From an uncultured Ectothiorhodospiraceae bacterium (GTDB lineage: Bacteria > Pseudomonadota > Gammaproteobacteria > Nitrococcales > Nitrococcaceae), in assembly GCA_913056385.1 (NCBI GenBank), contig CAJXND010000001.1, positions 1-64,000 of the forward strand: 64,000 nucleotides of DNA, given 5' to 3'. The notes beneath the pieces are model-generated. The model saw nothing but the letters and a program-made list of their open reading frames with translations, had not been told where the DNA came from and searched no databases. The position numbers were made by a program, and so were the translations under genes. Of the stretch, positions 37,148-44,834 are shown piece by piece. Each line of letters opens with the position of its first letter. Positions within the stretch are counted from its first letter, which is position 1.

Positions 37148-37704
37148 GAAGAAGGGCTCCCGGCATCCGCACGGCGGAAGAAAAGCGTCACCGTGCCGAC
37201 GCGGAATCCGAATTTGGTGACCTCGGCCTTGTTGATGAGGGTGTTCTCATCGGTCAGGTACATCCAGTCGTCGAACTGGAGGTTCCAGGTCCGGTCGCCG
37301 ACGTCCAGGGCCAGCGTGTAGGTCCAGTTGAGGGCATTGCCATAGCGTTTCCCGGTGGCCACGCCGACCACGTCACCGGCACGGCCCTCATAGGTGTGCT
37401 CGTCGATGCGCTCGATCTCCCAGACTCGCCGGTCGGTCTCGCCGTCGGCGTAGGTAAACTGCTCGTCGAGGGTGATCCGGTCGCCCTCCACCGTGCCGTC
37501 GATATCCACGGTGAAACGGCGGCGGACTTCGCCATTCCGGGCCTGGAACATGCCCCAGGCATGAACTTTGCCGTCGAAGTATTCCTCGATGCGGAATTCG
37601 GGCGTCTCGCCCGCATAATCCCTGGGTGCGACCCCTGCGCAGCCAGCCAGTATCAGGGCCACGGCGGCGATCAGGCCGTATTTGAAGATGGACGCGCGCG
37701 ACAT
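37144..37704 (-). CDS. DUF3833-like lipoprotein
   Basis: A 186-residue predicted lipoprotein. ATG 37704 (MSRASIFKYGLIAAVALILAGCAG) gives a signal peptide with lipobox LAGC, and GGAGG lies upstream, so it is chosen over an ATG 39 bases earlier. The rest is a beta-rich domain (FRIEEYFDGKVHAWGMFQAR, TVDIDGTVEGDRITLDEQF, WNLQFDDWMYLTDENTLINKAEVTKFG in segments) typical of DUF3833. No function known. Paired with the chalcone-isomerase-like gene; such pairs recur in marine gammaproteobacteria as far as I recall. Confidence 0.8.
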   Translation of the reverse strand: MSRASIFKYGLIAAVALILAGCAGVAPRDYAGETPEFRIEEYFDGKVHAWGMFQARNGEVRRRFTVDIDGTVEGDRITLDEQFTYADGETDRRVWEIERIDEHTYEGRAGDVVGVATGKRYGNALNWTYTLALDVGDRTWNLQFDDWMYLTDENTLINKAEVTKFGFRVGTVTLFFRRADAGSPSS

Positions 37705-37796
37705 TGCAGCCTCCGCTTGCCGGTCTTTCGGGTCATTGGGCATGAATGCCTGTTGACTCTATCATGAGCGCTGAATTCACCGTCATGAGGAATGCG

Positions 37797-38501
37797 ATGT
37801 CATCCGGGCACGATATCCAGGAGCTGGCGAAAAGCGCCGAAGTGGTCGTGTTTCACTCGCCGGTGACCGATCTGGCAGGGCTGGATGAGTTGCTGGAGGG
37901 CTCCGGTCGCGAGTGGCGGGCCATCGAGATGGGCATGGGCTCGGCGGAGAGTCGCGATCAATTCGCCCGGCTCAAGTCGCTGACCGGTTCGACAACACTG
38001 CCGCAGGTGTTCATCAACGGCCGTTTCGTGGGTGGTCTGCGTGATGCCGAGGCACGGATCGCGCTGGCGGACCGTCACCAGACCGCGGCGGCCTGGATGG
38101 GCTACCTGGGTCTATTGCCGTTCTTCGCCGGGGCGGCCGGCCCGTGGTTCGGGTTGGACTGGCTGGCCGGCTGGCTGCTCGCCTACGGTGCGGTCATCCT
38201 GTCCTTTGTCGGCGCGATTCACTGGGGTGTCGCCATGGGCCGGCGCAATCCGTCCCCGGAGTGGTTCTATGCCTCGGTCACGCCTGCCCTGGCCGGCTGG
38301 GTTGCCCTGCTTTTGCCCAGGCTCATCGGCCTGCCGCTGCTTGCGGCCGCCTTCGTCGGCTGGCGTCTCTGGGAGTACCGTGGTTCCGCGCCGGGATTAC
38401 CGCGGTGGTTTCGCCGGCTGCGAACGGCGCTGACCATCGGTGCCGTGCTGAGTCTCACGGCCGGCTGGCTGGCCCTGTTGCCGTTCACAGGTACGGCGTA
38501 A
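37797..38501 (+). CDS. Glutaredoxin-fold / DUF3429 membrane fusion lacking cysteines
   Basis: A 234-residue fusion. Residues about 1-85 have a glutaredoxin-like fold with the cis-Pro and glutathione-contact segment TLPQVFINGRFVGG, but the place of the CPYC site reads FHSPVTDL, and the whole protein has no cysteine. Residues about 95-230 are a DUF3429 membrane domain with four to five helices (YLGLLPFFAG, LSFVGAIHWGVAM). ATG 37797 is chosen for GAGGAA at 37787-37792; in-frame ATGs at 37746, 37764 and 37785 exist. Redox catalysis is unlikely; a glutathione-sensing role is speculative. Confidence 0.8.
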   Translation: MSSGHDIQELAKSAEVVVFHSPVTDLAGLDELLEGSGREWRAIEMGMGSAESRDQFARLKSLTGSTTLPQVFINGRFVGGLRDAEARIALADRHQTAAAWMGYLGLLPFFAGAAGPWFGLDWLAGWLLAYGAVILSFVGAIHWGVAMGRRNPSPEWFYASVTPALAGWVALLLPRLIGLPLLAAAFVGWRLWEYRGSAPGLPRWFRRLRTALTIGAVLSLTAGWLALLPFTGTA

Positions 38502-39900
38502 AAAGCCAGGCCGCCGCGTCGCGCACCCTTGCGGGAAACGGACGGGCATCAAGTTCCTCCAGCGTGACCCGACGGGCATCCTGGCGGGCCGACTCCACGT
38601 GCTTGGCCATGCGGGCCCCGAAGCGGGTGTCATAGACCTCCACCATGACCTCGAAATTCAGGCGAAGGCTGCGCGCGTCGAGATTGGCCGAGCCGATCTG
38701 GGTGTAGTGATGATCCACCACCAGCAGTTTCGTGTGGTCGAAGGGGCCGGGCTGGTAATAGACCCGCACCCCCCATTTCACCAGCTCCCAGAGCATGTTG
38801 CGGGTTGCCCAGTGCATGAACGGCACGTTGTTGGTGCCGGGCAGCACGATATCCACCTGCGTGCCGCGCACCGCTGCAGCCTGCAGGGCGGCGATCAGCT
38901 CCCGGGGGGGAAGGAAGTAGGGCGTCATGATCGCAACATGCTCGCGTGCGGCGGCCACGGCGCCCACCAGTACCATGGTGAGTCGCTGCAGATCCTCATT
39001 GGGGCCGTCAATCAGCGTGCGGCCAAGCGCGGTTCCGTCACCGGCGGGGTGGGTCCGGTTGGCGGGTTCATCGCGCCGGCCGGTGGCGAACTCCCAGTCG
39101 TCGAGGAAGATGTCCTCGAGCTGGCGGGTCAGCGGCCCCTGGATATGGTAGTGGATATCCTTGATGCCCTCGCGGGGTCCCGGGCGGTTGATGAGATGGC
39201 GATCGCCGATATTCATGCCGCCGGCAAAGGCGGTGATGCCGTCGGCGATCAGTAGCTTGCGATGATTGCGGAGGTTGATGACCGGGTTGGGCGGGATCAG
39301 CCGGGGTGGCAGAAAACGGGCGACACTCACCCCCGCGCGCCGCAACTGGTGGCGGATGCGCGGCCAGCTGTACCACTCGCCGGCACCATCCAGCAGGACG
39401 CGCACATCGACGCCACGGTCATGGGCGCCCGCCAGCGCCCTGGCAAACTGATGGCCGCTGTCATTGGACTCGAAGATATAGGTCGAGAGATAGACCCGCT
39501 GGCTGGCCTGTTCGATGGCCGCGAGCATTTCCGGGTAGGCGGCCTCGCCGCCGAAAAGGCGCTCGACGCTGTTGCCGCGGGTCAGGGGCAGTTGCGTCAC
39601 GGCACTGGAGATCTGGGCCTGGGTACGGAAAGCCGAGGGAATCCGGTCCGGGATATCCTCATCGGGCGCCGGTTCCGCCGGGGCCGCCGTTGTTCGTCCG
39701 CGTAGCCGCCGGGCCCGGGTCCGCACGCGGTTGATGCCGAACAGGTAGTAGAAGATGGATCCCACCAGCGGGAACAGCAGGCAGAAGGCGATCCAGCCGA
39801 ATGCCGCCGTGGATTCACGCTTATGGAGCAGGGCGTGCAGGGCGCTTGCCGTCGAGATGACCGCCAGTGCGGCAACAACGGTCCAGTGCAGTGGGTGCAT
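38485..39900 (-). CDS. cls: Cardiolipin synthase
   Basis: Phospholipase D-superfamily enzyme that joins two phosphatidylglycerols into cardiolipin at the inner membrane; cardiolipin content usually rises with salt. The 471-residue product has two N-terminal membrane helices (about 5-22 and 34-53) and two HKD motifs, HRKLLIADGITAFAGGMN (about 245-262) and HTKLLVVDHHYTQIGSANLD (about 400-419). It converges with the glutaredoxin-like gene (17-base overlap) and is divergent from a lytic transglycosylase. Which of ClsA/B/C it equals is unclear; layout is ClsA-like. Confidence 0.92.
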   Translation of the reverse strand: MHPLHWTVVAALAVISTASALHALLHKRESTAAFGWIAFCLLFPLVGSIFYYLFGINRVRTRARRLRGRTTAAPAEPAPDEDIPDRIPSAFRTQAQISSAVTQLPLTRGNSVERLFGGEAAYPEMLAAIEQASQRVYLSTYIFESNDSGHQFARALAGAHDRGVDVRVLLDGAGEWYSWPRIRHQLRRAGVSVARFLPPRLIPPNPVINLRNHRKLLIADGITAFAGGMNIGDRHLINRPGPREGIKDIHYHIQGPLTRQLEDIFLDDWEFATGRRDEPANRTHPAGDGTALGRTLIDGPNEDLQRLTMVLVGAVAAAREHVAIMTPYFLPPRELIAALQAAAVRGTQVDIVLPGTNNVPFMHWATRNMLWELVKWGVRVYYQPGPFDHTKLLVVDHHYTQIGSANLDARSLRLNFEVMVEVYDTRFGARMAKHVESARQDARRVTLEELDARPFPARVRDAAAWLFTPYL

Positions 39901-39937
39901 TGTCTCCGGATGCCTCCCGGGGCTAGTATCCAGTCAT

Positions 39938-39952
39938 GGCACATCCTGTGCC
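39938..39952 (+). promoter_or_regulatory. Hairpin directly before the ribosome binding site of the second transglycosylase
   Basis: GGCACA (39938-39943) and TGTGCC (39947-39952) form a perfect 6-bp, 3-base-loop hairpin that abuts the Shine-Dalgarno GAGGAGG (39953-39959) and lies 11 bases before ATG 39964. It may be an operator or a translation-modulating structure; nothing further can be said. Confidence 0.35.
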
Positions 39953-39963
39953 GAGGAGGCTGC

Positions 39964-41481
39964 ATGATAACCCTCCAGCGACGATTCATGCTCGCTGCCC
40001 TGGTTGCCATCGTTTTTTCCGGGTCCGCACTCGCCGAGCGGTTGCCAAGGCCGGCCGGGCTGGAGCCGGCAATCCAGTTCTGGCAGCGCATCTATACCGA
40101 GCTGTCGGTGTCCGAGGGCGTGATTCACGACTCGGGTCACGCCATGACAGTGGTCGGTCGCGTCGACATCGAGCCGCCGCCCAACTGGCAGGCGCGACGC
40201 GAAACCGTGCGCGATGCGCTGGAACGCTACCGTGGTGGACTCAATGCACTGGCTGACCAGGGCATGCAGCCGGCCAATGATTTCCAGGCGCGTCTTCTGG
40301 CCAGGCTGCCGGCCGCGACCGACGCGGCGGCCGCCCGGCGTCTCGCCGAACGGCTGCGGTTTCAGGGCGGCTTACGGGAGCGATTCAAAGCGGGGTTGGT
40401 GCGCTCCGGGCGCTGGCGCGACCATATCCGCAGCGTGCTGGAGGAATACGGGGCTCCGCCGGCTCTGGTTGCGCTGCCCCATGTCGAGTCATCCTTTAAC
40501 CCGCGCGCCCGCTCCCACGCCGGGGCGGCTGGCCTCTGGCAGTTCACCTCGGGCACCGGGCGGCGGTTTCTGCGCATTGATCCGGTGCTGGACGAGCGGC
40601 TCGACCCCTGGGCCAGCACCCGGGCAGCGGCCGCCCTGCTGGTTCACAACCACGCCGAGATCAACAGCTGGCCGCTGGCCATCACCGCCTACAACCATGG
40701 CCTCAACGGCATGCGACGGGCGGTGCGAGAGGTGGGTACGCGTGATTACCTGACGATTCAGCGGGAGTACACGGGGCGCTACTTCGGGTTCGCGTCACGC
40801 AATTTCTACCCTGCACTACTCGCGGCGGCGGAGGTGGATGCAAACGCCCGCCATTATTTCGGTGATCTGGAACAGGATCCGCCATTGGAGCCGTTTCGAG
40901 TGGTGCTGCCGCACTACACGCCACTGGAGACGTTGCTGGACGGCATCGATGTCGATGAGGCGATGCTTCAGCGGTTGAACCCGGCGCTGGGCCCGGCCGT
41001 CTGGGACGGCCGCAAGTTCATTCCCGGTGGTTATGCACTGGCCCTGCCGGGGGATGCCGGCGTCGACTGGTCCGGGCAGGTGGCCGCCTTGCCCGGCACC
41101 CGTCTCTATCGCGATCAACGCCCGGATGTGGCCCATCGGGTGGTCTCCGGCGACACCCTTTCGCAGATCGCCATGCGTTACGACGTGGATCTGCAGGCGC
41201 TGATGGCGCATAACAACATCCGCGATCCGAGGCGCCTGCGCGCCGGTCAGCGCCTCCAGCTGCCGATGGCCGGTGGCATGCCGGAAGCCGTGGGCGGACG
41301 CCATTACGAGGTGCGCCCGGGTGATACGCTGGGGGCTATCGCCATGCAGCATGGGGTTGAGACGCGAGCGCTCGTGCAACTCAACGATCTCGACAACCCC
41401 GACCGACTGCGGGTCGGGCAGCGGCTCGTTATCGGCGAGGGACCGCAGGTCGCGGTGGTCGACACGGCCATCGAGCCCTGA
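39964..41481 (+). CDS. Second lytic transglycosylase, MltD-like with two LysM repeats
   Basis: Peptidoglycan-cleaving exported enzyme. ATG 39964 follows a strong SD. The 505-residue product has a cleavable signal peptide (to about 25, ending GSALAE) rather than the lipobox seen in mltD at 27816. It has a long helical N-terminal region (about 30-165), an SLT domain with the catalytic Glu in ALPHVESSFNPRARS and AGLWQFTSGTG, ITAYNHGLNGM, and two LysM modules (about 390-433 and 448-490). A soluble periplasmic MltD paralogue; overlapping function with mltD is likely. Confidence 0.88.
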   Translation: MITLQRRFMLAALVAIVFSGSALAERLPRPAGLEPAIQFWQRIYTELSVSEGVIHDSGHAMTVVGRVDIEPPPNWQARRETVRDALERYRGGLNALADQGMQPANDFQARLLARLPAATDAAAARRLAERLRFQGGLRERFKAGLVRSGRWRDHIRSVLEEYGAPPALVALPHVESSFNPRARSHAGAAGLWQFTSGTGRRFLRIDPVLDERLDPWASTRAAAALLVHNHAEINSWPLAITAYNHGLNGMRRAVREVGTRDYLTIQREYTGRYFGFASRNFYPALLAAAEVDANARHYFGDLEQDPPLEPFRVVLPHYTPLETLLDGIDVDEAMLQRLNPALGPAVWDGRKFIPGGYALALPGDAGVDWSGQVAALPGTRLYRDQRPDVAHRVVSGDTLSQIAMRYDVDLQALMAHNNIRDPRRLRAGQRLQLPMAGGMPEAVGGRHYEVRPGDTLGAIAMQHGVETRALVQLNDLDNPDRLRVGQRLVIGEGPQVAVVDTAIEP

Positions 41482-41522
41482 TAGTTAGTACGTTATCCAG
41501 GCAACGGGAACGGGCTTGGCAG

Positions 41523-42020
41523 ATGATCGAGGCCATCAGAAGATTCTACGAAGAGCGCATGAACCCGGGTGGCGACGGCGGGGAGGATCCCCCGGCGCAC
41601 CGGCTGCAGCTGGCGACGGCGGCGCTGCTCATCGAGATGGCGCAGGCCGATAACCAGCGCCACAGCATGGAGTTTCAGGCGATCCACGACGGCATCACCG
41701 AGGTCTTTGATCTCTCGCCGGAGGAAACCGCCGAGGTCATTGAGCTGGCCGATCAGGAAGCCCATGAGGCGACCGACCACTTCGAGTTTACGCATCTGAT
41801 CAACGAGCAGTTCGATTACGCGCGCAAATGCCAGGTGGTGGAGCTGCTCTGGCGGGTGTGTCTGGCCGATTCGGAGATGGACCGGTACGAGGAGCAGCTG
41901 GTGCGCAAGATTGCCGAACTGCTCCATGTCGAGCATGGCGAGTTCATCGCCGCCAAGCTCCGTGTCCAGCGCGAATACAGCGCCAACAGCCATTTCAGCG
42001 ACTACGAAGACTACGAATAG
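41523..42020 (+). CDS. TerB-family protein
   Basis: A 165-residue acidic helical cytoplasmic protein of the TerB/DjlA-N family. Typical features are LQLATAALLIEMAQADN (about 28-44), LSPEETAEVIELADQE, and RKCQVVELLWRVCLADSEMDRYEEQLVRKIAELLHV in segments (about 100-135), with acidic metal-binding positions. TerB is linked to tellurite resistance and metal sensing, but single copies outside ter operons, as here, have no defined role. Its stop overlaps the next gene's GTG (TAGTG). Confidence 0.85.
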   Translation: MIEAIRRFYEERMNPGGDGGEDPPAHRLQLATAALLIEMAQADNQRHSMEFQAIHDGITEVFDLSPEETAEVIELADQEAHEATDHFEFTHLINEQFDYARKCQVVELLWRVCLADSEMDRYEEQLVRKIAELLHVEHGEFIAAKLRVQREYSANSHFSDYEDYE

Positions 42021-42502
42021 TGGCGGCTTTCCGCGCGCGTCAGGTGGCCCGGATCCGGGACGCCGTGGCCGCCGGGCGGCAGGCGGTCCGGGAGGCGGGC
42101 CAGGCCGATCCGGTGGTATTCGCCCGCGCCTTCGTGGCGGCCGGTGGGGCACAGATACCGGGCGATCGACAGGGCGAGGCCGGCCAGGCCCTCGGCGTGC
42201 GGCTGCTCGAGGCCGTTGCCAGGGGGCGAGGCGCGGCGCCTGAAGACCCCGATCTGGACCGCGAACTGCGCCGGGCATCCACGGAGGCCCGGTGGGCCAT
42301 GGCGCTGGAGGATGACCGGATCGTTGGCTTCCTGATCGACCTCCCCGAATCGGCCCTGGAGACCCCCACCGTGGAGGCCCTCGCCCATCAAAGCCAGGGG
42401 CTGGGACCGGGTGTTTTCCGCAAGGCCGAGATCCTGGTGCTCCAGCCCGAGTGCGATGGCGCATGCTTCATTCCGGTGACCGAACACGATATCGAGTGCT
42501 GA
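42020..42502 (+). CDS. Hypothetical protein coupled to TerB-like gene
   Basis: A 160-residue protein starting at GTG 42020, one base inside the TerB-like stop. I recognise no domain. The N-terminal half is Ala/Arg/Gly-rich and helical (about 1-95); the C-terminal half has FLIDLPESALETPTVEALAHQS and GVFRKAEILVLQPECDGACFIPVTEHDIEC in pieces, with three cysteines clustered in the last 20 residues. No signal peptide or membrane segment. Composition matches neighbours, so it is probably a real, lineage-specific gene. Confidence 0.65.
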   Translation: MAAFRARQVARIRDAVAAGRQAVREAGQADPVVFARAFVAAGGAQIPGDRQGEAGQALGVRLLEAVARGRGAAPEDPDLDRELRRASTEARWAMALEDDRIVGFLIDLPESALETPTVEALAHQSQGLGPGVFRKAEILVLQPECDGACFIPVTEHDIEC

Positions 42503-42515
42503 ATTTTCCCGGCGG

Positions 42516-42543
42516 TTGACTTGGGTTCTGCTTGGGGTACGCT
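42516..42543 (+). promoter_or_regulatory. nrdJ promoter
   Basis: TTGACT (42516-42521) and TACGCT (42538-42543) are 16 bases apart, a plausible sigma-70 promoter about 120 bases before nrdJ. Transcription would begin near 42550, just before the first NrdR box. Confidence 0.55.
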
Positions 42544-42553
42544 AGACGCTGTT

Positions 42554-42569
42554 ACACAATATGTAGTGG
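42554..42569 (+). promoter_or_regulatory. NrdR box 1
   Basis: ACACAATATGTAGTGG matches the NrdR consensus acaCwAtATaTwGtgt at 14 of 16 positions. It lies just downstream of the predicted transcription start of the ribonucleotide reductase operon and 31 bases from box 2 (start to start), the standard spacing of NrdR box pairs. Confidence 0.8.
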
Positions 42570-42584
42570 CCCGGGGGTCCAAGG

Positions 42585-42600
42585 CCGATACATATTGTGG
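42585..42600 (+). promoter_or_regulatory. NrdR box 2
   Basis: CCGATACATATTGTGG matches the NrdR consensus at 11 of 16 positions, with the core ATATTGTG intact. Its start is 31 bases after that of box 1, three helical turns, so both boxes face the same side. The end overlaps a DnaA box. Confidence 0.7.
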
Positions 42601-42604
42601 ATAA
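42596..42604 (-). promoter_or_regulatory. Perfect DnaA box in the nrdJ leader
   Basis: TGTGGATAA on the plus strand is the exact complement of the DnaA box TTATCCACA. It overlaps the last five bases of NrdR box 2. In E. coli the nrdAB promoter is also bound by DnaA and NrdR, so replication-coupled control of this class II enzyme is plausible. Confidence 0.6.
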
Positions 42605-42666
42605 CCGCCAGCAACACCCTGCTGTCGCGGTTTCGGCCATGAACCGATCAGCGCAAGGAGAACCCG

Positions 42667-44823
42667 ATGACGACCGCAACGAAACTGCGTGCGCTACCCA
42701 AGACCGTTACCGAGATCCCGATCCAGCCCGCCTCGGAGGATATCTGGGACAAGAAGTACCGGCTCAAGTCCAAGGAAGGGGAGGTGATTGACGAGACCGT
42801 CGACGATACCTACAAGCGGGTCGCCCGTGCCCTGGCCGAGGTGGAGCCCGAGTCGCGCCAGGAATACTGGTACGAGCAGTTTCTCTGGGCCCTGCGCCGC
42901 GGGGCCATACCCGCCGGCCGCATCACCTCCAACGCCGGTGCCTGGGAGCACAAGCCCGCCACCTCCACGATCAACTGCACGGTCTCGTCCACCATTGGCG
43001 ATTCCATGGACGACATCCTGGACAAGGTCCATGAGGCGGGCCTGACGCTCAAGGCCGGCTGCGGCATTGGTTACGAGTTCTCGACCCTGCGTCCCAAGGG
43101 TGCCTATGTCTCCGGTGCCGGTGCCTACACCTCGGGGCCGCTGTCGTTCATGGATATCTACGACAAGATGTGCTTTACGGTGTCCTCGGCCGGCGGCCGG
43201 CGCGGTGCGCAGATGGCCACCTTTGATGTCGGCCATCCGGACGTCATGGACTTCATCCGTGCCAAACGCGAGGACGGCCGGCTGCGTCAGTTCAACCTCT
43301 CGCTGCTGATCACCGATGGCTTCATGCAGGCCGTGGAGCAGGGCAAGGACTGGCCGCTGGCCTTCCCCATGAAGGCCGACGAGGCCGAGAGCGAAGGCGT
43401 CGATGTCAACGATCCGGAGCAGGTCCTCTGGCGTGAGTGGCCGAACCGAAAAAGCGGCTACCTGACCCGCGAGGATGGCCTGGTCGCCTGCCGGATCTAC
43501 CGCTGGGTGAAGGCCCAGCGGATCTGGGACATGATCATGACCTCCACGTACGACTATGCGGAGCCGGGGTTCGTGCTCATTGACCGGGTCAACGAGATGA
43601 ACAACAACTGGTTCTGCGAGGAGATCCGCGCCACGAACCCCTGCGGCGAGCAGCCCTTGCCACCCTACGGCGCCTGCCTGCTGGGATCGGTCAACCTGAC
43701 CAAGTTCGTGCGGGAGCCGTTCACCGACCGGGCGCACTTCGACTGGGAGGAATACCGTCGTGTCGTGGCCCTGTTCACCCGCATGCTCGACAACGTGGTC
43801 GAGATCAACGGCCTGCCGTTGGATCGTCAGCGCGAGGAAATCCAGCGCAAGCGCCGCCATGGCATGGGCTTCCTCGGCCTCGGGTCCACCGTGACCATGC
43901 TGCGCATGAAGTATGGCGACGCGGAGTCGCTGGCCTTTACCGAGCAGGTGGCCCGGGAGATGGCCGTCGAGGGCTGGCGTGAGGCTCTTCGGCTCGCCGA
44001 CGAGAAGGGGCCGGCTCCGATCATGGAGGAGGATTTCGCGTTGACCGAGCGTATGCTGGCCTGGCGGCCGGCGCTGCGCGAGGACGGCTACAAGGTCGGC
44101 GACAAGGTCAAGGGCCGGGTGCTCTGGGGGCGCTACAGCCGCTACATGCAGCGCGTTGCCGAGGTCGAGCCTGAACTGGTGGACCAGCTGGTCGAGAAGG
44201 GGGCGCGGTTCACCCATCACACCTCCATTGCGCCCACCGGGACCATCAGCCTGTCACTGGCCAACAATGCCTCCAACGGGATCGAGCCTAGCTTTGCGCA
44301 TCACTATTTCCGTAACGTGATCCGCGAGGGGAAGAAGTCGAAAGAGAAGGTGGACGTCTTCAGCTTCGAGCTGCTGGCCTATCGGACGCTCATCGATGAT
44401 GGCGCGCTGCCCAGCACCGATCCGGAAACCCGCAATCTGCCGGACTACTTCATCGCTGCCGATGACGTCACGCCCAAGCAGCACGTCGATATCCAGTCGG
44501 CGGCGCAGAAGTGGGTCGACTCCAGCATTTCCAAGACGGCCAATGTGCCGACGGAATACCCCTACGATGAATTCAAGGACATCTATCGCTATGCCTACCA
44601 GAACGGGCTGAAGGGTTGCACGACCTTCCGGTTCAACCCGGAGGCCTTCCAGGGCGTGCTGGTCAAGGAGTCCGACCTGGAAAACACCACTTACCGGTTC
44701 AAGCTCGAGGATGGCCGCACCGTCGAGGTGAAAGGCGGCGACGACGTCGAGTACGACGGTGAAGTGCATACCGCCGCCAATCTCTATGACGCCCTCAAGG
44801 AAGGGTATTACGGGAAGTTCTGA
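42667..44823 (+). CDS. nrdJ: Adenosylcobalamin-dependent ribonucleotide reductase, catalytic subunit (class II)
   Basis: Makes deoxyribonucleotides using a B12-generated thiyl radical, in air or without it. The 718-residue product has STINCTVSSTI (redox Cys), the GRRGAQMATFDVGHPDVMDF region, NPCGEQPLPPYGACLLGSVNL (NPCGE holds the thiyl-radical Cys) and SIAPTGTISL. SD AAGGAG precedes ATG 42667. The C-terminal cysteine tail of single-chain NrdJ is missing here and is supplied by the next gene, as in the split NrdJa/NrdJb of Pseudomonas aeruginosa. Two NrdR boxes lie upstream. No cobalamin riboswitch is seen in the 164-base leader. Confidence 0.93.
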   Translation: MTTATKLRALPKTVTEIPIQPASEDIWDKKYRLKSKEGEVIDETVDDTYKRVARALAEVEPESRQEYWYEQFLWALRRGAIPAGRITSNAGAWEHKPATSTINCTVSSTIGDSMDDILDKVHEAGLTLKAGCGIGYEFSTLRPKGAYVSGAGAYTSGPLSFMDIYDKMCFTVSSAGGRRGAQMATFDVGHPDVMDFIRAKREDGRLRQFNLSLLITDGFMQAVEQGKDWPLAFPMKADEAESEGVDVNDPEQVLWREWPNRKSGYLTREDGLVACRIYRWVKAQRIWDMIMTSTYDYAEPGFVLIDRVNEMNNNWFCEEIRATNPCGEQPLPPYGACLLGSVNLTKFVREPFTDRAHFDWEEYRRVVALFTRMLDNVVEINGLPLDRQREEIQRKRRHGMGFLGLGSTVTMLRMKYGDAESLAFTEQVAREMAVEGWREALRLADEKGPAPIMEEDFALTERMLAWRPALREDGYKVGDKVKGRVLWGRYSRYMQRVAEVEPELVDQLVEKGARFTHHTSIAPTGTISLSLANNASNGIEPSFAHHYFRNVIREGKKSKEKVDVFSFELLAYRTLIDDGALPSTDPETRNLPDYFIAADDVTPKQHVDIQSAAQKWVDSSISKTANVPTEYPYDEFKDIYRYAYQNGLKGCTTFRFNPEAFQGVLVKESDLENTTYRFKLEDGRTVEVKGGDDVEYDGEVHTAANLYDALKEGYYGKF

Positions 44824-44834
44824 GGACAGTCGCC

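Noticed and set aside
42503-42666. Possible cobalamin riboswitch before the B12-dependent reductase
   Set aside because: The 164-base leader has no B12-box-like sequence and is taken up by a promoter, NrdR boxes and a DnaA box.
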